DNA of 64,000 nt from Nostoc piscinale CENA21 (GCF_001298445.1 NZ_CP012036.1:1615263-1679262), one strand, 5' to 3'. Counted from the stretch's first letter, positions 27,714 through 36,714 are shown. The notes: a model not told the origin generated them from the letters alone. Numbers and translations are program-made.

Positions 27714-28025
27714 ATGATCAAGATGAATGTATCTGCAATCAATCCTGTTGGTTCTGAACTGTTTACAAATTCAGAAAACTTTCTCGAAGACTTAACTGAT
27801 ACAGAAGCGATGGCTGTACAAGGAGGGGAAGGCGCTTTATTCCTGCCATATATCGCCTTTGGTCAGAAGTTTCTAGAGTATAGCGTGAACGGATTTGCGA
27901 TCGCTAATATTGCATCCATCGCCAAGTCATTTAGTGCTGCCGATATCGGTGGTGGTGGCGCTGGTGGTGGCGCTGGTGGTGGTGGCACTGGTGGTGGTGG
28001 CGCTGGTGGTGGCGCTGTCTTCTAG
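27714..28025 (+). CDS. Double-glycine leader peptide, copy 2 (Gly-rich tail)
   Basis: 103 residues. The leader is almost identical to copy 3 (MIKMNVSAINPVGSELF, DLTDTEAMAVQGG), cleavage being expected after the GG. The core EGALFLPYIAFGQKFLEYS and IANIASIAKSFSA is identical to copy 3. The tail is almost pure glycine with scattered Ala and one Thr (GGGGAGGGAGGGG...), ending AVF. There is no cysteine, and no Ser or Thr cluster suggests lanthionine. GGAG precedes the ATG by about 9 bases. It is followed by a hairpin (28051-28078) that recurs after copy 3. Confidence 0.82.
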   Translation: MIKMNVSAINPVGSELFTNSENFLEDLTDTEAMAVQGGEGALFLPYIAFGQKFLEYSVNGFAIANIASIAKSFSAADIGGGGAGGGAGGGGTGGGGAGGGAVF

Positions 28026-28050
28026 ATTGTCATTTATTAGTCAAGTCAAT

Positions 28051-28078
28051 AGGATTCAGCAATTAACCGTTGAATCCT
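28051..28078 (+). other. Hairpin after peptide copy 2
   Basis: AGGATTCA (28051-28058) pairs exactly with TGAATCCT (28071-28078). The same stem occurs after copy 3, so it was duplicated with the gene. It could terminate, attenuate or stabilise the transcript; there is no T-tract. Confidence 0.6.
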
Positions 28079-28116
28079 CAGCAAGTTTAACTATTGAGTG
28101 AATAGGAGAAAAAACA

Positions 28117-28401
28117 ATGGTTAAGATGAATGTATCTGCAATCAATCCTGTTGGTTCCGAACTGTTTACAGATTCAGAAAACTTTCTCGAAGACCTTACT
28201 GATACAGAAGCGATGGCTGTACAAGGAGGGGAAGGCGCTTTATTCCTGCCATATATCGCCTTCGGTCAGAAGTTTCTAGAGTATAGCGTGAACGGATTTG
28301 CGATCGCTAATATTGCATCCATCGCCAAGTCATTCAGTGCGGCTGGTATCGGTGGCGCTGGTGGTGATGCTGGTGGCGCTGGTGGCGCTGGCGCTGCTTG
28401 A
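28117..28401 (+). CDS. Double-glycine leader peptide, copy 3
   Basis: 94 residues, leader and core nearly identical at DNA level to copy 2 over about 220 bases, then a distinct tail (GIGGAGGDAGGAGGAGAA). The double-glycine site DTEAMAVQGG lies at about residues 29-38. GGAG stands 9 bases before the ATG. The conservation of leader and core against a shifting tail suggests that the glycine region expands and contracts while export is kept. The gene is followed by hairpin 28425-28452 and then 400 bases without genes. Confidence 0.82.
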   Translation: MVKMNVSAINPVGSELFTDSENFLEDLTDTEAMAVQGGEGALFLPYIAFGQKFLEYSVNGFAIANIASIAKSFSAAGIGGAGGDAGGAGGAGAA

Positions 28402-28811
28402 TAGATTGTCATTTGTTAGTCTATAGGATTCAGTTATTCATAGCTGAATCCTCCTAGAATCGGACAATTACTAGTAAATTTATTGATGATTGTTAGCCTT
28501 TAATTAATTTCCTTAGTTTTAAGTATTTATCTAAGACTAAGGATCTTCATATTCTCAAATTACATAAATATTTTATAAATTTAATTTTCACTTATTAGAA
28601 AACTACTAATTTAAATCTGACTGAAGATAGAAATTAAATCACGTATCACTCATCTAATTTACTACTATTTACGGCTGTGATTGACACAAGTGCTTTACTA
28701 AGATTAAAGCTATTCGAGCAATTGAAAAAACATCTATTTATTGCATGGATTTACTTTATTCAAAAATCCCAATTTAGATTGATTTTTCTTTGGATAAGGC
28801 TTTGAAGATAT
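28402..28811. other. Spacer with hairpin between peptide genes and HTH gene
   Basis: AGGATTCAG (28425-28433) pairs with CTGAATCCT (28444-28452). The rest is AT-rich without a supported gene; it may contain the promoter of the HTH-PPIase pair. Confidence 0.5.
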
Positions 28812-29417
28812 ATGTCACATAAAATCAATCAATTTCCAAATTTAGAGACCTATAAAATCAATCCTGGTGAGGTTTTAACACCTTTTCAGAAAAAGATTTT
28901 GCTCAAAAATCTACAAACAAATTTACAACCTGAATATCGTCGTCGTATCGAAATTATGTTGCTGGCAGATCAAGGTAAATCTCCAAGTAAAATTTGTCAA
29001 ATATTAGGCTGTTCCTACCACATGGCAAGATATTGGACTAGTGTTGCCAAAGCTGGGTTAGCTCACCAATGGCAGGAACAAAAGATAGGTCGTCCAAAGC
29101 TTATTAATGCTCAATATCTCGACCGCTTAAAAGAGTTAGTAACTCATAGTCCTCAAGAATATGGCTATCCGTTTCAAAATTGGACTGCACAATGGTTAAG
29201 TAAACATTTAGCCAATGAAATGGGTATTAAGGTTACCGAACGTCATATCAGTCGTTTACTTAAACAAATGGGACTTTCCACAAAACAAAAAAATAATTCT
29301 AACCAACAAGAAACTAACGATATTCAGAATTCAGAAATTATAATATGTGATTTACAATTAAATTTTGAACCTAATAGTTTGTCAGAATTATTCGATTTTG
29401 TGAATACTCATGAATAG
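28812..29417 (+). CDS. Helix-turn-helix (transposase-like) protein next to peptide genes
   Basis: 201 residues. A homeodomain-like HTH resembling the N-terminal part of IS630-type transposases: EYRRRIEIMLLADQGKSPSKICQILGCSYHMARYWTSV (about 38-75), then a second winged region (WTAQWLSKHLANEMGIKVTERHISRLLKQMG). No catalytic DDE domain follows, so it is not a complete transposase. Such HTH proteins often stand before a PpiC-type isomerase in cyanobacterial bacteriocin-like loci (recalled pattern). Here it overlaps or abuts that gene. A regulatory role is an inference. Confidence 0.78.
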   Translation: MSHKINQFPNLETYKINPGEVLTPFQKKILLKNLQTNLQPEYRRRIEIMLLADQGKSPSKICQILGCSYHMARYWTSVAKAGLAHQWQEQKIGRPKLINAQYLDRLKELVTHSPQEYGYPFQNWTAQWLSKHLANEMGIKVTERHISRLLKQMGLSTKQKNNSNQQETNDIQNSEIIICDLQLNFEPNSLSELFDFVNTHE

Positions 29418-29445
29418 AGAGTATTTTTCAAACAGGGATAAATTG

Positions 29446-30182
29446 ATGAATGATTTTTTCATTATTTCTTCTGAAGATATATTGTATCAACTCAAGCTTT
29501 CCTGTCAGCTTCCAGATATAATTGCTGCGATCGCAACTCGCAAGATTATTACTGATGCTACTAATCAAGCAGATATACAAATTCAAGCAGGAGAGCTGCA
29601 AAAAAACAGCAGATACAATGCGTTTGGCAAAAAAAACTTATCAAAGCTAAAGATACTGAAACATGGCTGGAAAAACATTATCTTTCTCTCAATGAGTTCA
29701 AAGAATTAGTTCAAGTTTCTTTACTTTCTGCCAAATTAGCTGAATATCTCTTTGCCGAACAGGTCAAACCTTTCTTTGCGACACATCAACTTGATTATGC
29801 TCAATCTATCACTTATGAAGTTGTGTTAGATGATGAAGAGTTAGCGTGGAAACTATTTTATAACCTGCAAGAAAATCACATCTCGTTTCAAAATCTTGCT
29901 CAACAATACATACAAGAACCAGAATTACGTCGTGTAGGTGGATATTGTGGAATAAGATATCGTAGTGATTTGATGCCAGAGATTGCCAATTATGTTTTTA
30001 CTGCCCATCCGCCACAGATTCTTAAGCCCATTCTCACACATCAAGGAGTTCATCTAATTTTGGTTGAAGAAATTATTCAGCCTCATTTAGATGAAGAATT
30101 GCGCTGCAAAATTCTCAGAGATTTGTTTGCTGCTTGGTTACAGCAACAACTTGAAGAAATGAAAATTGTGGTACAAATTTAA
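29446..30182 (+). CDS. PpiC-type peptidylprolyl isomerase with two frameshifts
   Basis: Restoring two bases gives about 244 residues: N-terminal SurA-like helices (SSEDILYQLKLSCQLPDIIAAI, then WLEKHYLSLNEFKELVQ) and a parvulin-like rotamase domain (ISFQNLAQQYIQEPELRRVGGYCG, HQGVHLILVEEI). The shifts lie in A7 (29600-29606) and A8 (29629-29636), one extra base each. The start MNDFFIISS follows AGGG by 9 bases; an upstream ATG at 29410 overlaps the HTH stop and lacks a ribosome-binding site. Isomerases of this kind accompany exporters of double-glycine peptides in cyanobacteria, but no exporter gene is adjacent. Confidence 0.75.
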
Positions 30183-30309
30183 TCTCGGTATTAGTATTAA
30201 GATTTTGTTGGGTTAAGCTATCGCTGCAACCAATCTACAGTTCTGAGATAAAAGAAACGGCTATATTCAAATTTTAATTTGATGCAATACGGTTCAGTTA
30301 GTAATTTTT

Positions 30310-30465
30310 TCTTCTCTTTGCGCTCTACCGTGCGGGAAGCCCTGACGCTCGAAGACTCGCTACCGCTTCGCTAACGGGTTCAGCAGTCGCTCATGGGGGA
30401 AACCCCCAAGACCGCGCTGCTTCACCGCTATCGCGTCTATGCGCCCTTTGTGGTTCGTTAAAAAA
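30310..30465. repeat. Dispersed GC-rich cyanobacterial repeat element
   Basis: Unlike its AT-rich surroundings this stretch is GC-rich, with recurring CGCTACCGCTTCGCTAACG and CATGGGGGAAACCCCCAAG palindromes. I recognise such sequences as abundant extragenic repeats in Nostoc genomes. Confidence 0.6.
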
Positions 30466-30528
30466 AATGACTTTAACAAAGAGTTTTGGTCTTAACTGAA
30501 CTGTATTGTAATTTGATGATAATTAATC

Positions 30529-30571
30529 AAAAACCTGTAATAACGTAAAATTTCACGTTCTACAGGTTTTT
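30529..30571. terminator. Bidirectional terminator between PPIase and lysS
   Basis: AAAACCTGTA and TACAGGTTTT pair; an inner AACGTGAAAT/ATTTCACGTT-type pairing extends it. T-tracts lie on both strands. Confidence 0.75.
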
Positions 30572-30593
30572 AAATTATTTATTTCCAGATTTT

Positions 30594-32120
30594 TTAACTT
30601 TCTGGTTCTGCGGATGCTTCTGATTTTTCCGGTTTGAGTAAAGGGAAAGCGATGACATCCCGAATACTTGCAGAGTCAGTTAATAACATGACTAACCTAT
30701 CAATGCCAATACCTAAACCGCCTGTAGGTGGCATTCCATATTCCAATGCGTTGAGGAAGTCTTCATCTACACCTTGGGCTTCTAAGTCACCAGCAGCTTT
30801 ACGAGCGGCTTGGGCTTCTAAACGTTCCCTTTGGTCGATGGGATCTGTTAATTCTGAGAAGCTGTTAGCAGTTTCGCGTCCCACAATAAATAACTCAAAT
30901 CGTTCTACCAAACCAGGTTGAGAACGATGGGGTTTTGCGAGTGGCGAAATTTCTACGGGATAGTCAATGACAAAGGTAGGTTGAATTAAATTTGTTTCTA
31001 CCTTTTCTTCAAAAGCTAAATTGAGTAACTTACCAATTGATTGGGCTTCATCTGTACCAGGAATCCCCGCATTTTTAGCTGCGGCTTTTGCGTCTGCCAA
31101 ACTTTGGAAAGAATTAAAGTCTAAGCCTGTGGCTTCTTTAACTAAGTCGTGCATTGTCACCCTTCGCCAAGGTGGTGTTAAATCTACAGTTTCACCTTGG
31201 TAGGTAATTTGCAATGTGCCGAGAACTTCTTGGGCGACGGTGGTAATAATGCCTTCCGTCAGCGCCATCATATCGTTATAGTCGGCGTAAGCTTGATAAA
31301 TTTCAATTGAGGTAAATTCGGGGTTGTGTCTGGTGGAAATTCCTTCATTGCGGAAAATCCTTCCCATTTCAAACACTTTTTCAAAACCACCGACAATCAA
31401 CCGTTTGAGATGGAGTTCTGTCGCAATTCGCAGATACAGTTCCATTTCTAGGGTGTTGTGGTAAGTGATGAAAGGACGTGCATCTGCGCCGCCAGCTTCA
31501 CTTTGCAAAACAGGCGTTTCAATTTCGAGGAAATCGCGTTGTTCTAAATAGCGGCGAATACCTGCGGTGATTTGGGCGCGACGACGAAAAGTTTGGCGGA
31601 CTTCGGGGTTAACAATCAAGTCAACGTATCGCTGACGGTAGCGTTTGGCAACATCTGTTAATCCGTGCCACTTGTCGGGTAGGGGCAGAAGGGATTTGGT
31701 CAGGATGGTGTATTGTTTGACGTAGACTGATAATTCGCCCTTTTCAGTCCGTTTAATCGTGCCTTTAACTCCTAGAATATCGCCTGCATCTGTGAGTTGC
31801 TTCAGGTGGTTGAAAGCTTCAGCATCAATTTCTGCCATGCTTTCTTGGATACGATTTTTCTCCAGATAAAGCTGTATGGTGCCGGTTTCGTCTTGCAAGG
31901 TGAAAAATGCTAATTTACCGAAAACACGCCGCGCCATGATCCGACCGGCGATCGCAACTTCTAAATCAACTTCTTCACCACTAGCTAAATCAGCAAATTT
32001 TTCCTGCAATTGGGCAGCGTTATGGGTGGATTCCCAACGATAGGCGTAGGGATTAGCCCCTAACTGCTTAATCTGGTCTACTTTTTCCAGCCTTGCGGCA
32101 CGGATATCTTCTTCCGACAT
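30594..32120 (-). CDS. lysS: Lysyl-tRNA synthetase, class II
   Basis: 508 residues. It charges tRNA-Lys with lysine. The N-terminal OB-fold anticodon domain covers about 50-170 (VDLEVAIAGRIMARRVFGKLAFFTLQD). The class II core has motif 1 (RRRAQITAGIRRYLEQRDFLEIETPVL), motif 2 (FEMGRIFRNEGISTRHNPEFTSIE) and motif 3 (GMPPTGGLGIGIDRLVMLLTDS). Length and motifs are standard. The start MSEEDIRAAR follows GTTACC with no strong ribosome-binding site. It is a single gene with a shared terminator. Confidence 0.96.
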   Translation of the reverse strand: MSEEDIRAARLEKVDQIKQLGANPYAYRWESTHNAAQLQEKFADLASGEEVDLEVAIAGRIMARRVFGKLAFFTLQDETGTIQLYLEKNRIQESMAEIDAEAFNHLKQLTDAGDILGVKGTIKRTEKGELSVYVKQYTILTKSLLPLPDKWHGLTDVAKRYRQRYVDLIVNPEVRQTFRRRAQITAGIRRYLEQRDFLEIETPVLQSEAGGADARPFITYHNTLEMELYLRIATELHLKRLIVGGFEKVFEMGRIFRNEGISTRHNPEFTSIEIYQAYADYNDMMALTEGIITTVAQEVLGTLQITYQGETVDLTPPWRRVTMHDLVKEATGLDFNSFQSLADAKAAAKNAGIPGTDEAQSIGKLLNLAFEEKVETNLIQPTFVIDYPVEISPLAKPHRSQPGLVERFELFIVGRETANSFSELTDPIDQRERLEAQAARKAAGDLEAQGVDEDFLNALEYGMPPTGGLGIGIDRLVMLLTDSASIRDVIAFPLLKPEKSEASAEPES

Positions 32121-32328
32121 GGTAACGAACTAAATAGGGCAAGATTCATTATAGATGCTGCAAAACTAGACAGTGAGAGATTTTTGTCTAGAAGAGTGCG
32201 ATCGCTCAAAAAAAATTTACCATCAAACTAACTACGGTACGTCTATAAAATGTAGATGTTGAAGACGAAAATGATTGCAGTCAAAATATTTATGTTCTCA
32301 TTTTGAGGTTTTCTATCTACAAAATGCC

Positions 32329-32540
32329 AAAATGTTTATTCATTTCAGTAGATTCAACACACAATATTTGAAAACGCTTTCTCATTTTGTTAAAACGTTT
32401 ACTCATTTCAGTAGATTCAGCAAGCAATATTTAAAAACGCTTTTTCATTTTGTTAAAACGTTTACTCATTTTGGTGTTTTCCGCAAACAATTTTTAAAAA
32501 TGTGTTCTCATTTTGGTGTTTTCCGCAAACAATCAGCTAA
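32329..32540 (+). repeat. 63-bp long tandem repeat
   Basis: Units start at 32329 and 32392 (63 bases each, about 90 percent alike), followed by a degenerate third part containing two copies of CTCATTTTGGTGTTTTCCGC. Longer-unit tandem repeats of this type occur in spacers of Nostocales. Confidence 0.75.
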
Positions 32541-32605
32541 ATTGCTTTTTGAGTAAGTAAAAATTATGATAAAAACTAAAGTACGCCTAGAGAATGTCAT
32601 AGATA

Positions 32606-32645
32606 AAAAGCGATCGCCTGCATAAAACCAAGAGCGATCGCTTTT
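32606..32645 (-). terminator. HIP1-containing hairpin downstream of the 145-residue gene
   Basis: AAAAGCGATCGC and GCGATCGCTTTT are inverted around a 15-base loop, just beyond the stop of the 32673-33110 gene, with a T-rich end on the minus strand. Confidence 0.6.
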
Positions 32646-32672
32646 AATTAAAATATTGATGGACACAATCTC

Positions 32673-33110
32673 TTACTTTTCGATTGCTAAGGAATAGCGA
32701 GATAAAATAGCCTTCGTTTTCAAGTTAGTCAACTGAATCACAGCTTTAATCATACTTTGCTGATCAGGCAGTAAATCTAAACTCTCTAGAGCTTGATACA
32801 AATTATTCCCAGCTTGCAATTGTTCTTTCAGCTTTTCGCGTTGCGATAAACTTAATATAGTATTAATTTCCTTGTTACGACGTTGACGTAAAGCTTGCAG
32901 TTGTTGGCGTTCTTGAGGAGTAAAATCTGCTTCCGAAGATGCAATAAAGTTACTTATAGCTTGGGAAGATTGAGCAATTATCACGCTAGAGTTAGCATGA
33001 GTTTGTAGAGGTGTAGCTAACGCCATCTTAGGTATCAAGATGACAAGGATAAGAACATTAGCTAACAAAGACAGCCATTTGGAAAAGTTAATTACCATTT
33101 TGAGAAACAC
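32673..33110 (-). CDS. Secreted Spy/CpxP-like helical protein
   Basis: 145 residues. A signal peptide is visible (MVINFSKWLSLLANVLILVILIPKMALA, cut near 33). The mature part is helical and polar with FTPQERQQLQALRQRRNKEINTILS and LSQREKLKEQLQAG, resembling the LTxxQ repeats of Spy/CpxP periplasmic chaperones and metal-stress proteins. No two-component genes are next to it. The assignment rests on pattern and is tentative; I do not name the gene. Confidence 0.65.
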   Translation of the reverse strand: MFLKMVINFSKWLSLLANVLILVILIPKMALATPLQTHANSSVIIAQSSQAISNFIASSEADFTPQERQQLQALRQRRNKEINTILSLSQREKLKEQLQAGNNLYQALESLDLLPDQQSMIKAVIQLTNLKTKAILSRYSLAIEK

Positions 33111-33640
33111 ATAAACGAAGTTTCATACTCTGTTAGTTTTAGATGATTGAGTAGGCACTTTAGATACAAACCCAGTTTAAAAAAAATTTTATATTCTCAA
33201 TATTTGTGAATATAAAATTGCCAATCTCAAATCCAAAACTATGGAGAAATTCACAACCAGATGGTAGCTTAGATGATTTTGCTGCCTCTGTCTAGAAGGC
33301 GTAAAGTAAAATACAGAAGATAGGATTTAGGTTTACTGAATATCTATCTCTACCAAGCACCCTAAAAACTATTATCGGAGATTCGGGAAACTTAAAAAAT
33401 AAATCACGCTACAGAAAATTTATGTTTAGGTAAGCCGTAAAAAATATCATCTCTAAAAATTTATATTGAACAATCAGATACACAACTGTTCAAAAAAGTC
33501 GAGTATCTGAACCAGCATAATGTTGCCTAATCAAACAAACTTAACATAAGATAATTTTATGTATTTTAAGCAACTCAACTATTGACAATCAATCAAAATA
33601 AACCATTGTTTGGTGAGCATAATTATGCCCACCGCATCAA
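33111..33640. other. AT-rich spacer
   Basis: About 530 bases without a supported gene, repeat array or RNA gene. It should hold the promoter of the Spy-like gene and the terminator of the M48 peptidase gene. Confidence 0.4.
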
Positions 33641-34603
33641 CTACTGAGACTTTTTCATTCTGTTAATTTCTTGTTGTAATTCTTCAATTTGTCGGCGTAA
33701 ATTTTCGGCTTCGCTTGCGGAAGATTCTGCTGCAACATTTACTGCACCTTCAGAGGGCGATCGCTGATAATTACCCCGGCGGATTTGCTGATATTCTTCT
33801 GATACTGCCCACTCCCGTAAGTAATGTATCCGTTCCACAGCAAAGGGATGGCTTAACATCATGCCTTGAGCGCCATTGTAAATCAAGAATTTATAAATTT
33901 GATTCAGTCCATCTTCATCCAATGCTTGATAATTTTCTGACTGACGGATAAATTCTTGTAAACTACATTCATGGGCATATTTGCTACTTCCGCCAGATAC
34001 CTTCATCATCGAAGACATGACTGAATTTAAGTCATCAAGCACTAACAGTGCTGCCCTGTCTGCTGTTAATTCTGCTTTTCGCCGCCATTCAAAAAAGGCA
34101 TAGATTAAAGCTTGGGTAACGAAATTACCAATCCCAAAGGTCAATTCACCCAGGGCAGAAGCAGCACTCATCGCCCACATCGCCATTTGAATTAAAATAG
34201 TATGACCACATTTAATATGTCCCAGTTCATGGGCTAACACTGCCCTAATTTCGACTTCTTCCAACAAGTCTAGTATGCCTGTGTTTATGACAATGAAAGG
34301 ATTTTCTTGCCCTAAAGCATAGCTATTTGCTTGGGGATCTTGTGAGACAAACAGTGCAGGTTCTGGGTAAACGTCCAAATCCCGCACACATTCCCGAAAT
34401 ATCTGGTAAATAGTGGAATATTGCCTAGGCCCTACTTGGATGGTGTTACCCATTAGATAGACTAACTGCGGGCGTTCATAGACAAATTCCATGAATTTAC
34501 GGGCAACTAACTCAAATCCCGGTAAATTTCGTAAAGCTTGTTCAGCTTGGCGATCAAGTGGATGTCGGAAGGCATCGCTAGAGATTCCTGTGTAAGTAGG
34601 CAT
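33641..34603 (-). CDS. M48-family zinc metallopeptidase (HtpX-like)
   Basis: 320 residues. The zinc site HELGH is at about 125-129 (AVLAHELGHIKCGH), with the third ligand Glu in WRRKAELTADRAALL (near 177). There is one weakly hydrophobic stretch (MAMWAMSAASALGELTFGIGNFV). The C-terminus ends in a coiled coil (AENLRRQIEELQQEINRMKK). Membrane-quality-control proteases of this family degrade misfolded membrane proteins, but this cyanobacterial form lacks the clear four-helix anchor of HtpX and may be peripheral. It is divergent from the helicase-like gene. Confidence 0.88.
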   Translation of the reverse strand: MPTYTGISSDAFRHPLDRQAEQALRNLPGFELVARKFMEFVYERPQLVYLMGNTIQVGPRQYSTIYQIFRECVRDLDVYPEPALFVSQDPQANSYALGQENPFIVINTGILDLLEEVEIRAVLAHELGHIKCGHTILIQMAMWAMSAASALGELTFGIGNFVTQALIYAFFEWRRKAELTADRAALLVLDDLNSVMSSMMKVSGGSSKYAHECSLQEFIRQSENYQALDEDGLNQIYKFLIYNGAQGMMLSHPFAVERIHYLREWAVSEEYQQIRRGNYQRSPSEGAVNVAAESSASEAENLRRQIEELQQEINRMKKSQ

Positions 34604-34727
34604 AATTGAATTCAGTAAACAGTTATCAGTGAACAGTGAACAGTCTAAGTTATCAGTCTAATAACTGATAACTGAATCAGAGAAATGGGGCTAATGGAAA
34701 AATCACTTTGTATGGGATTAAAAGCTT

Positions 34728-36284
34728 GTGATTGAGGCAGAAGTTCATTTATCACTACATAACTTCCTGCGATCGCAGGCGGGGTTCCCTTCCTGGCCTC
34801 ATCATTTGACGATGGCAAGGTTGGTAGCCCGCGCCTTGCGTCTAGGACGTAGTGCTTTAATTCAAGTCGGGGCGGCTTGTGGTTATCAAGGAAGATATCG
34901 CACCAGCTTTGTCGCATCAGCATTAATGTGGCATGGCCCTGTTATTATTGTTGCGCCAGAAACAGTGCAGCAACGTCTGTTGCAAGTAGAAATTCCCCGC
35001 TTACAACAGTGGTTACAAGTGCAGAAGCCCATCAGAACAGGTAATACTTGGCCTAATGCTGAGTTTCAAGGGCTACTCCTAACTTCTCCAGAAGCTTGGT
35101 TAAAAGGGCAATTAACAACTGCTGATGCTTTTCCGCCAGGGATTCCCACAATTATTGATGGTGTTGATGATTTAGAAGATTGGGTACGGCATCAACTCAT
35201 TCAAGATGTGCAACCCCAAGACTGGGAAGAGTTGATGTTGGCTTGTCCTCAGCAAGGGGAAGCAATTCTTTCTGCGAGAACACAACTTACTAAAGAAGTA
35301 TTTCAACACCCAGCCAACCCTTATGAGTGTTATCTCATTTCTCAGCCGGAAGCTGAAATTATTCATCGTATCTTTGCTGAATTAGATTTAGCAACTATTC
35401 CTGATGTTTGGCAAAATTTCTGGCAGCAATTTCAATACATCTATGAAAATACGCCAGTAAATCAGCCACCCCATCTTTTTTGGACAACTATCGCCCGTCG
35501 TCAAGGTTTATTTTCTTTGCATTACACGCCAATTGAATTAGCTGAAATACTGTCACCGATTTGGCAAAGACAGCCAGTGGTGTTAATTGGTAGTGCTTTA
35601 GAACCAGAAACCGAAGCGCCTGTATTTCGACAGCGTTTGGGCTTGGATGATGTTACTTGTCTCAAGTTCTCCTCTGATAGTCAAGCCCAAGCTATTCAAC
35701 TGTATGTCCCCCATCAGTTACCTTTACCGAATACACCAGAATTTCAACCAGCCTTTATTCACAAAGTCCGCACTCTGTTGTGTTTAAGTGCAACAGCACC
35801 AGGGTTAACAGTTATTTTGGTGGGAGATGTCCCCCTCAAGGCACAAGTCGGCGCAATTTTAGCTTCAGAGTTTGGTTCGCGGGTGCAGGTAGAAAAAACC
35901 TGTTTAGATGAAAATGGTATTTTAATTAGTGGTTGGGAATATTGGCGAGAACATCAACAAGTTTTACCAGCGCCACATTTGTTAATTATTGCGACTTTAC
36001 CGCTACCATCTCTAGAAAATCCCCTGGTGGCTGGGAGGGTAGCTTATTACAAGCGATCACACCAAGATTGGTTTCGAGTATACTTACTCCCGGCAGCATT
36101 AAATGAACTACAACGGGCGATCGCTCCTGTACGCGAAAATCAAGGTGTAGTCGCATTGCTTGATAGTCGAGTGATTAACCGTAGCTATGGTTCCCAAATC
36201 CTCGCAGCACTTAGCCCTCTAGCACGCATCAACTATCTTGACCCTAGTTTATTTTCTAACCCAGATGAAGAAGATTCAGCTTAA
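34728..36284 (+). CDS. DinG/XPD-like helicase-related protein with degenerate ATPase motifs
   Basis: 518 residues. The layout follows DinG-type superfamily 2 helicases: a nucleotide-binding-like start (IQVGAACGYQGRYRTSFVASALMW), a DEAH-equivalent (TIIDGVDDLEDW), and a helicase C-terminal part (AAPGLTVILVGD, then ELQRAIAPVRENQGVVALLDSRVINRSYGSQIL). The Walker A lysine-threonine is replaced by RYRTS, and the acidic box is altered, so ATP-driven unwinding is doubtful. Such proteins are conserved in cyanobacteria, but their role is unknown. It has no FeS-cluster cysteines. Confidence 0.72.
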   Translation: MIEAEVHLSLHNFLRSQAGFPSWPHHLTMARLVARALRLGRSALIQVGAACGYQGRYRTSFVASALMWHGPVIIVAPETVQQRLLQVEIPRLQQWLQVQKPIRTGNTWPNAEFQGLLLTSPEAWLKGQLTTADAFPPGIPTIIDGVDDLEDWVRHQLIQDVQPQDWEELMLACPQQGEAILSARTQLTKEVFQHPANPYECYLISQPEAEIIHRIFAELDLATIPDVWQNFWQQFQYIYENTPVNQPPHLFWTTIARRQGLFSLHYTPIELAEILSPIWQRQPVVLIGSALEPETEAPVFRQRLGLDDVTCLKFSSDSQAQAIQLYVPHQLPLPNTPEFQPAFIHKVRTLLCLSATAPGLTVILVGDVPLKAQVGAILASEFGSRVQVEKTCLDENGILISGWEYWREHQQVLPAPHLLIIATLPLPSLENPLVAGRVAYYKRSHQDWFRVYLLPAALNELQRAIAPVRENQGVVALLDSRVINRSYGSQILAALSPLARINYLDPSLFSNPDEEDSA

Positions 36285-36498
36285 ATGAAAAATGTAAACG
36301 GCAGGAGGCAGAAGGTAGGAGGAAAATTCTTACTATTCCTAGCATTCAAGCTTTTAAACTGTCCTAATATATCTAAACTGCTGCCCTAACTATTTACATT
36401 TTGTCAACGGATAGCGATCGCATCTGAGCAAACGCTATTATCAGCTTGTTCGCAGATTTTCAATAACACACACTAATTGAAATTTTGAATTACTAATT

Positions 36499-36714
36499 AT
36501 GGGTGAAGCAAAACGTCGCAAAGAAACACTGGGAGAACAATACGGTCAAGATGAACGTATATTGTCTTGGGTTCCCATCACCAAAAAACAATCCGAATTA
36601 TTTGTGGCTTGGACGACTCGCGGAGCCTGGATTGGCATTGGTACAATGGTTGCTGCTTGGGTAACTATCCGTTTTATCGGCCCCGCCTTCGGTTGGTGGC
36701 AAGTTGTAGATTAA
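36499..36714 (+). CDS. DUF2839-family small membrane protein
   Basis: 71 residues starting MGEAKRRKETLGEQYGQDERIL, with a central WVPITKKQSELFVAWTTRGAWIGIG and a single transmembrane helix (WIGIGTMVAAWVTIRFIGPAFGWW, about 46-69). The pattern matches DUF2839, found almost only in cyanobacteria. Function is unknown; the amphipathic, basic start suggests the N-terminus on the cytoplasmic or stromal side. A hairpin of a common repeat follows. Confidence 0.8.
   Translation: MGEAKRRKETLGEQYGQDERILSWVPITKKQSELFVAWTTRGAWIGIGTMVAAWVTIRFIGPAFGWWQVVD

Larger units (their letters stand above)
30183..30593. other. Spacer with a dispersed repeat and a shared terminator
   Basis: No gene supported. It contains a GC-rich dispersed repeat at about 30310-30465 and a bidirectional terminator at 30529-30571 between the converging PPIase and lysS genes. 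Confidence 0.5.
32121..32672. other. Spacer holding 63-bp tandem repeats
   Basis: Between lysS and the 32673-33110 gene. The main content is the tandem repeat (32329-32540) and a HIP1-based hairpin at 32606-32645. A 93-codon frame at 32275-32556 exists only because the repeat period is a multiple of three. Confidence 0.55.

Noticed and set aside
32275..32556. 93-codon frame considered as a gene
   Set aside because: Explained by tandem repeats with a period of 63; TTG start and no ribosome-binding site.
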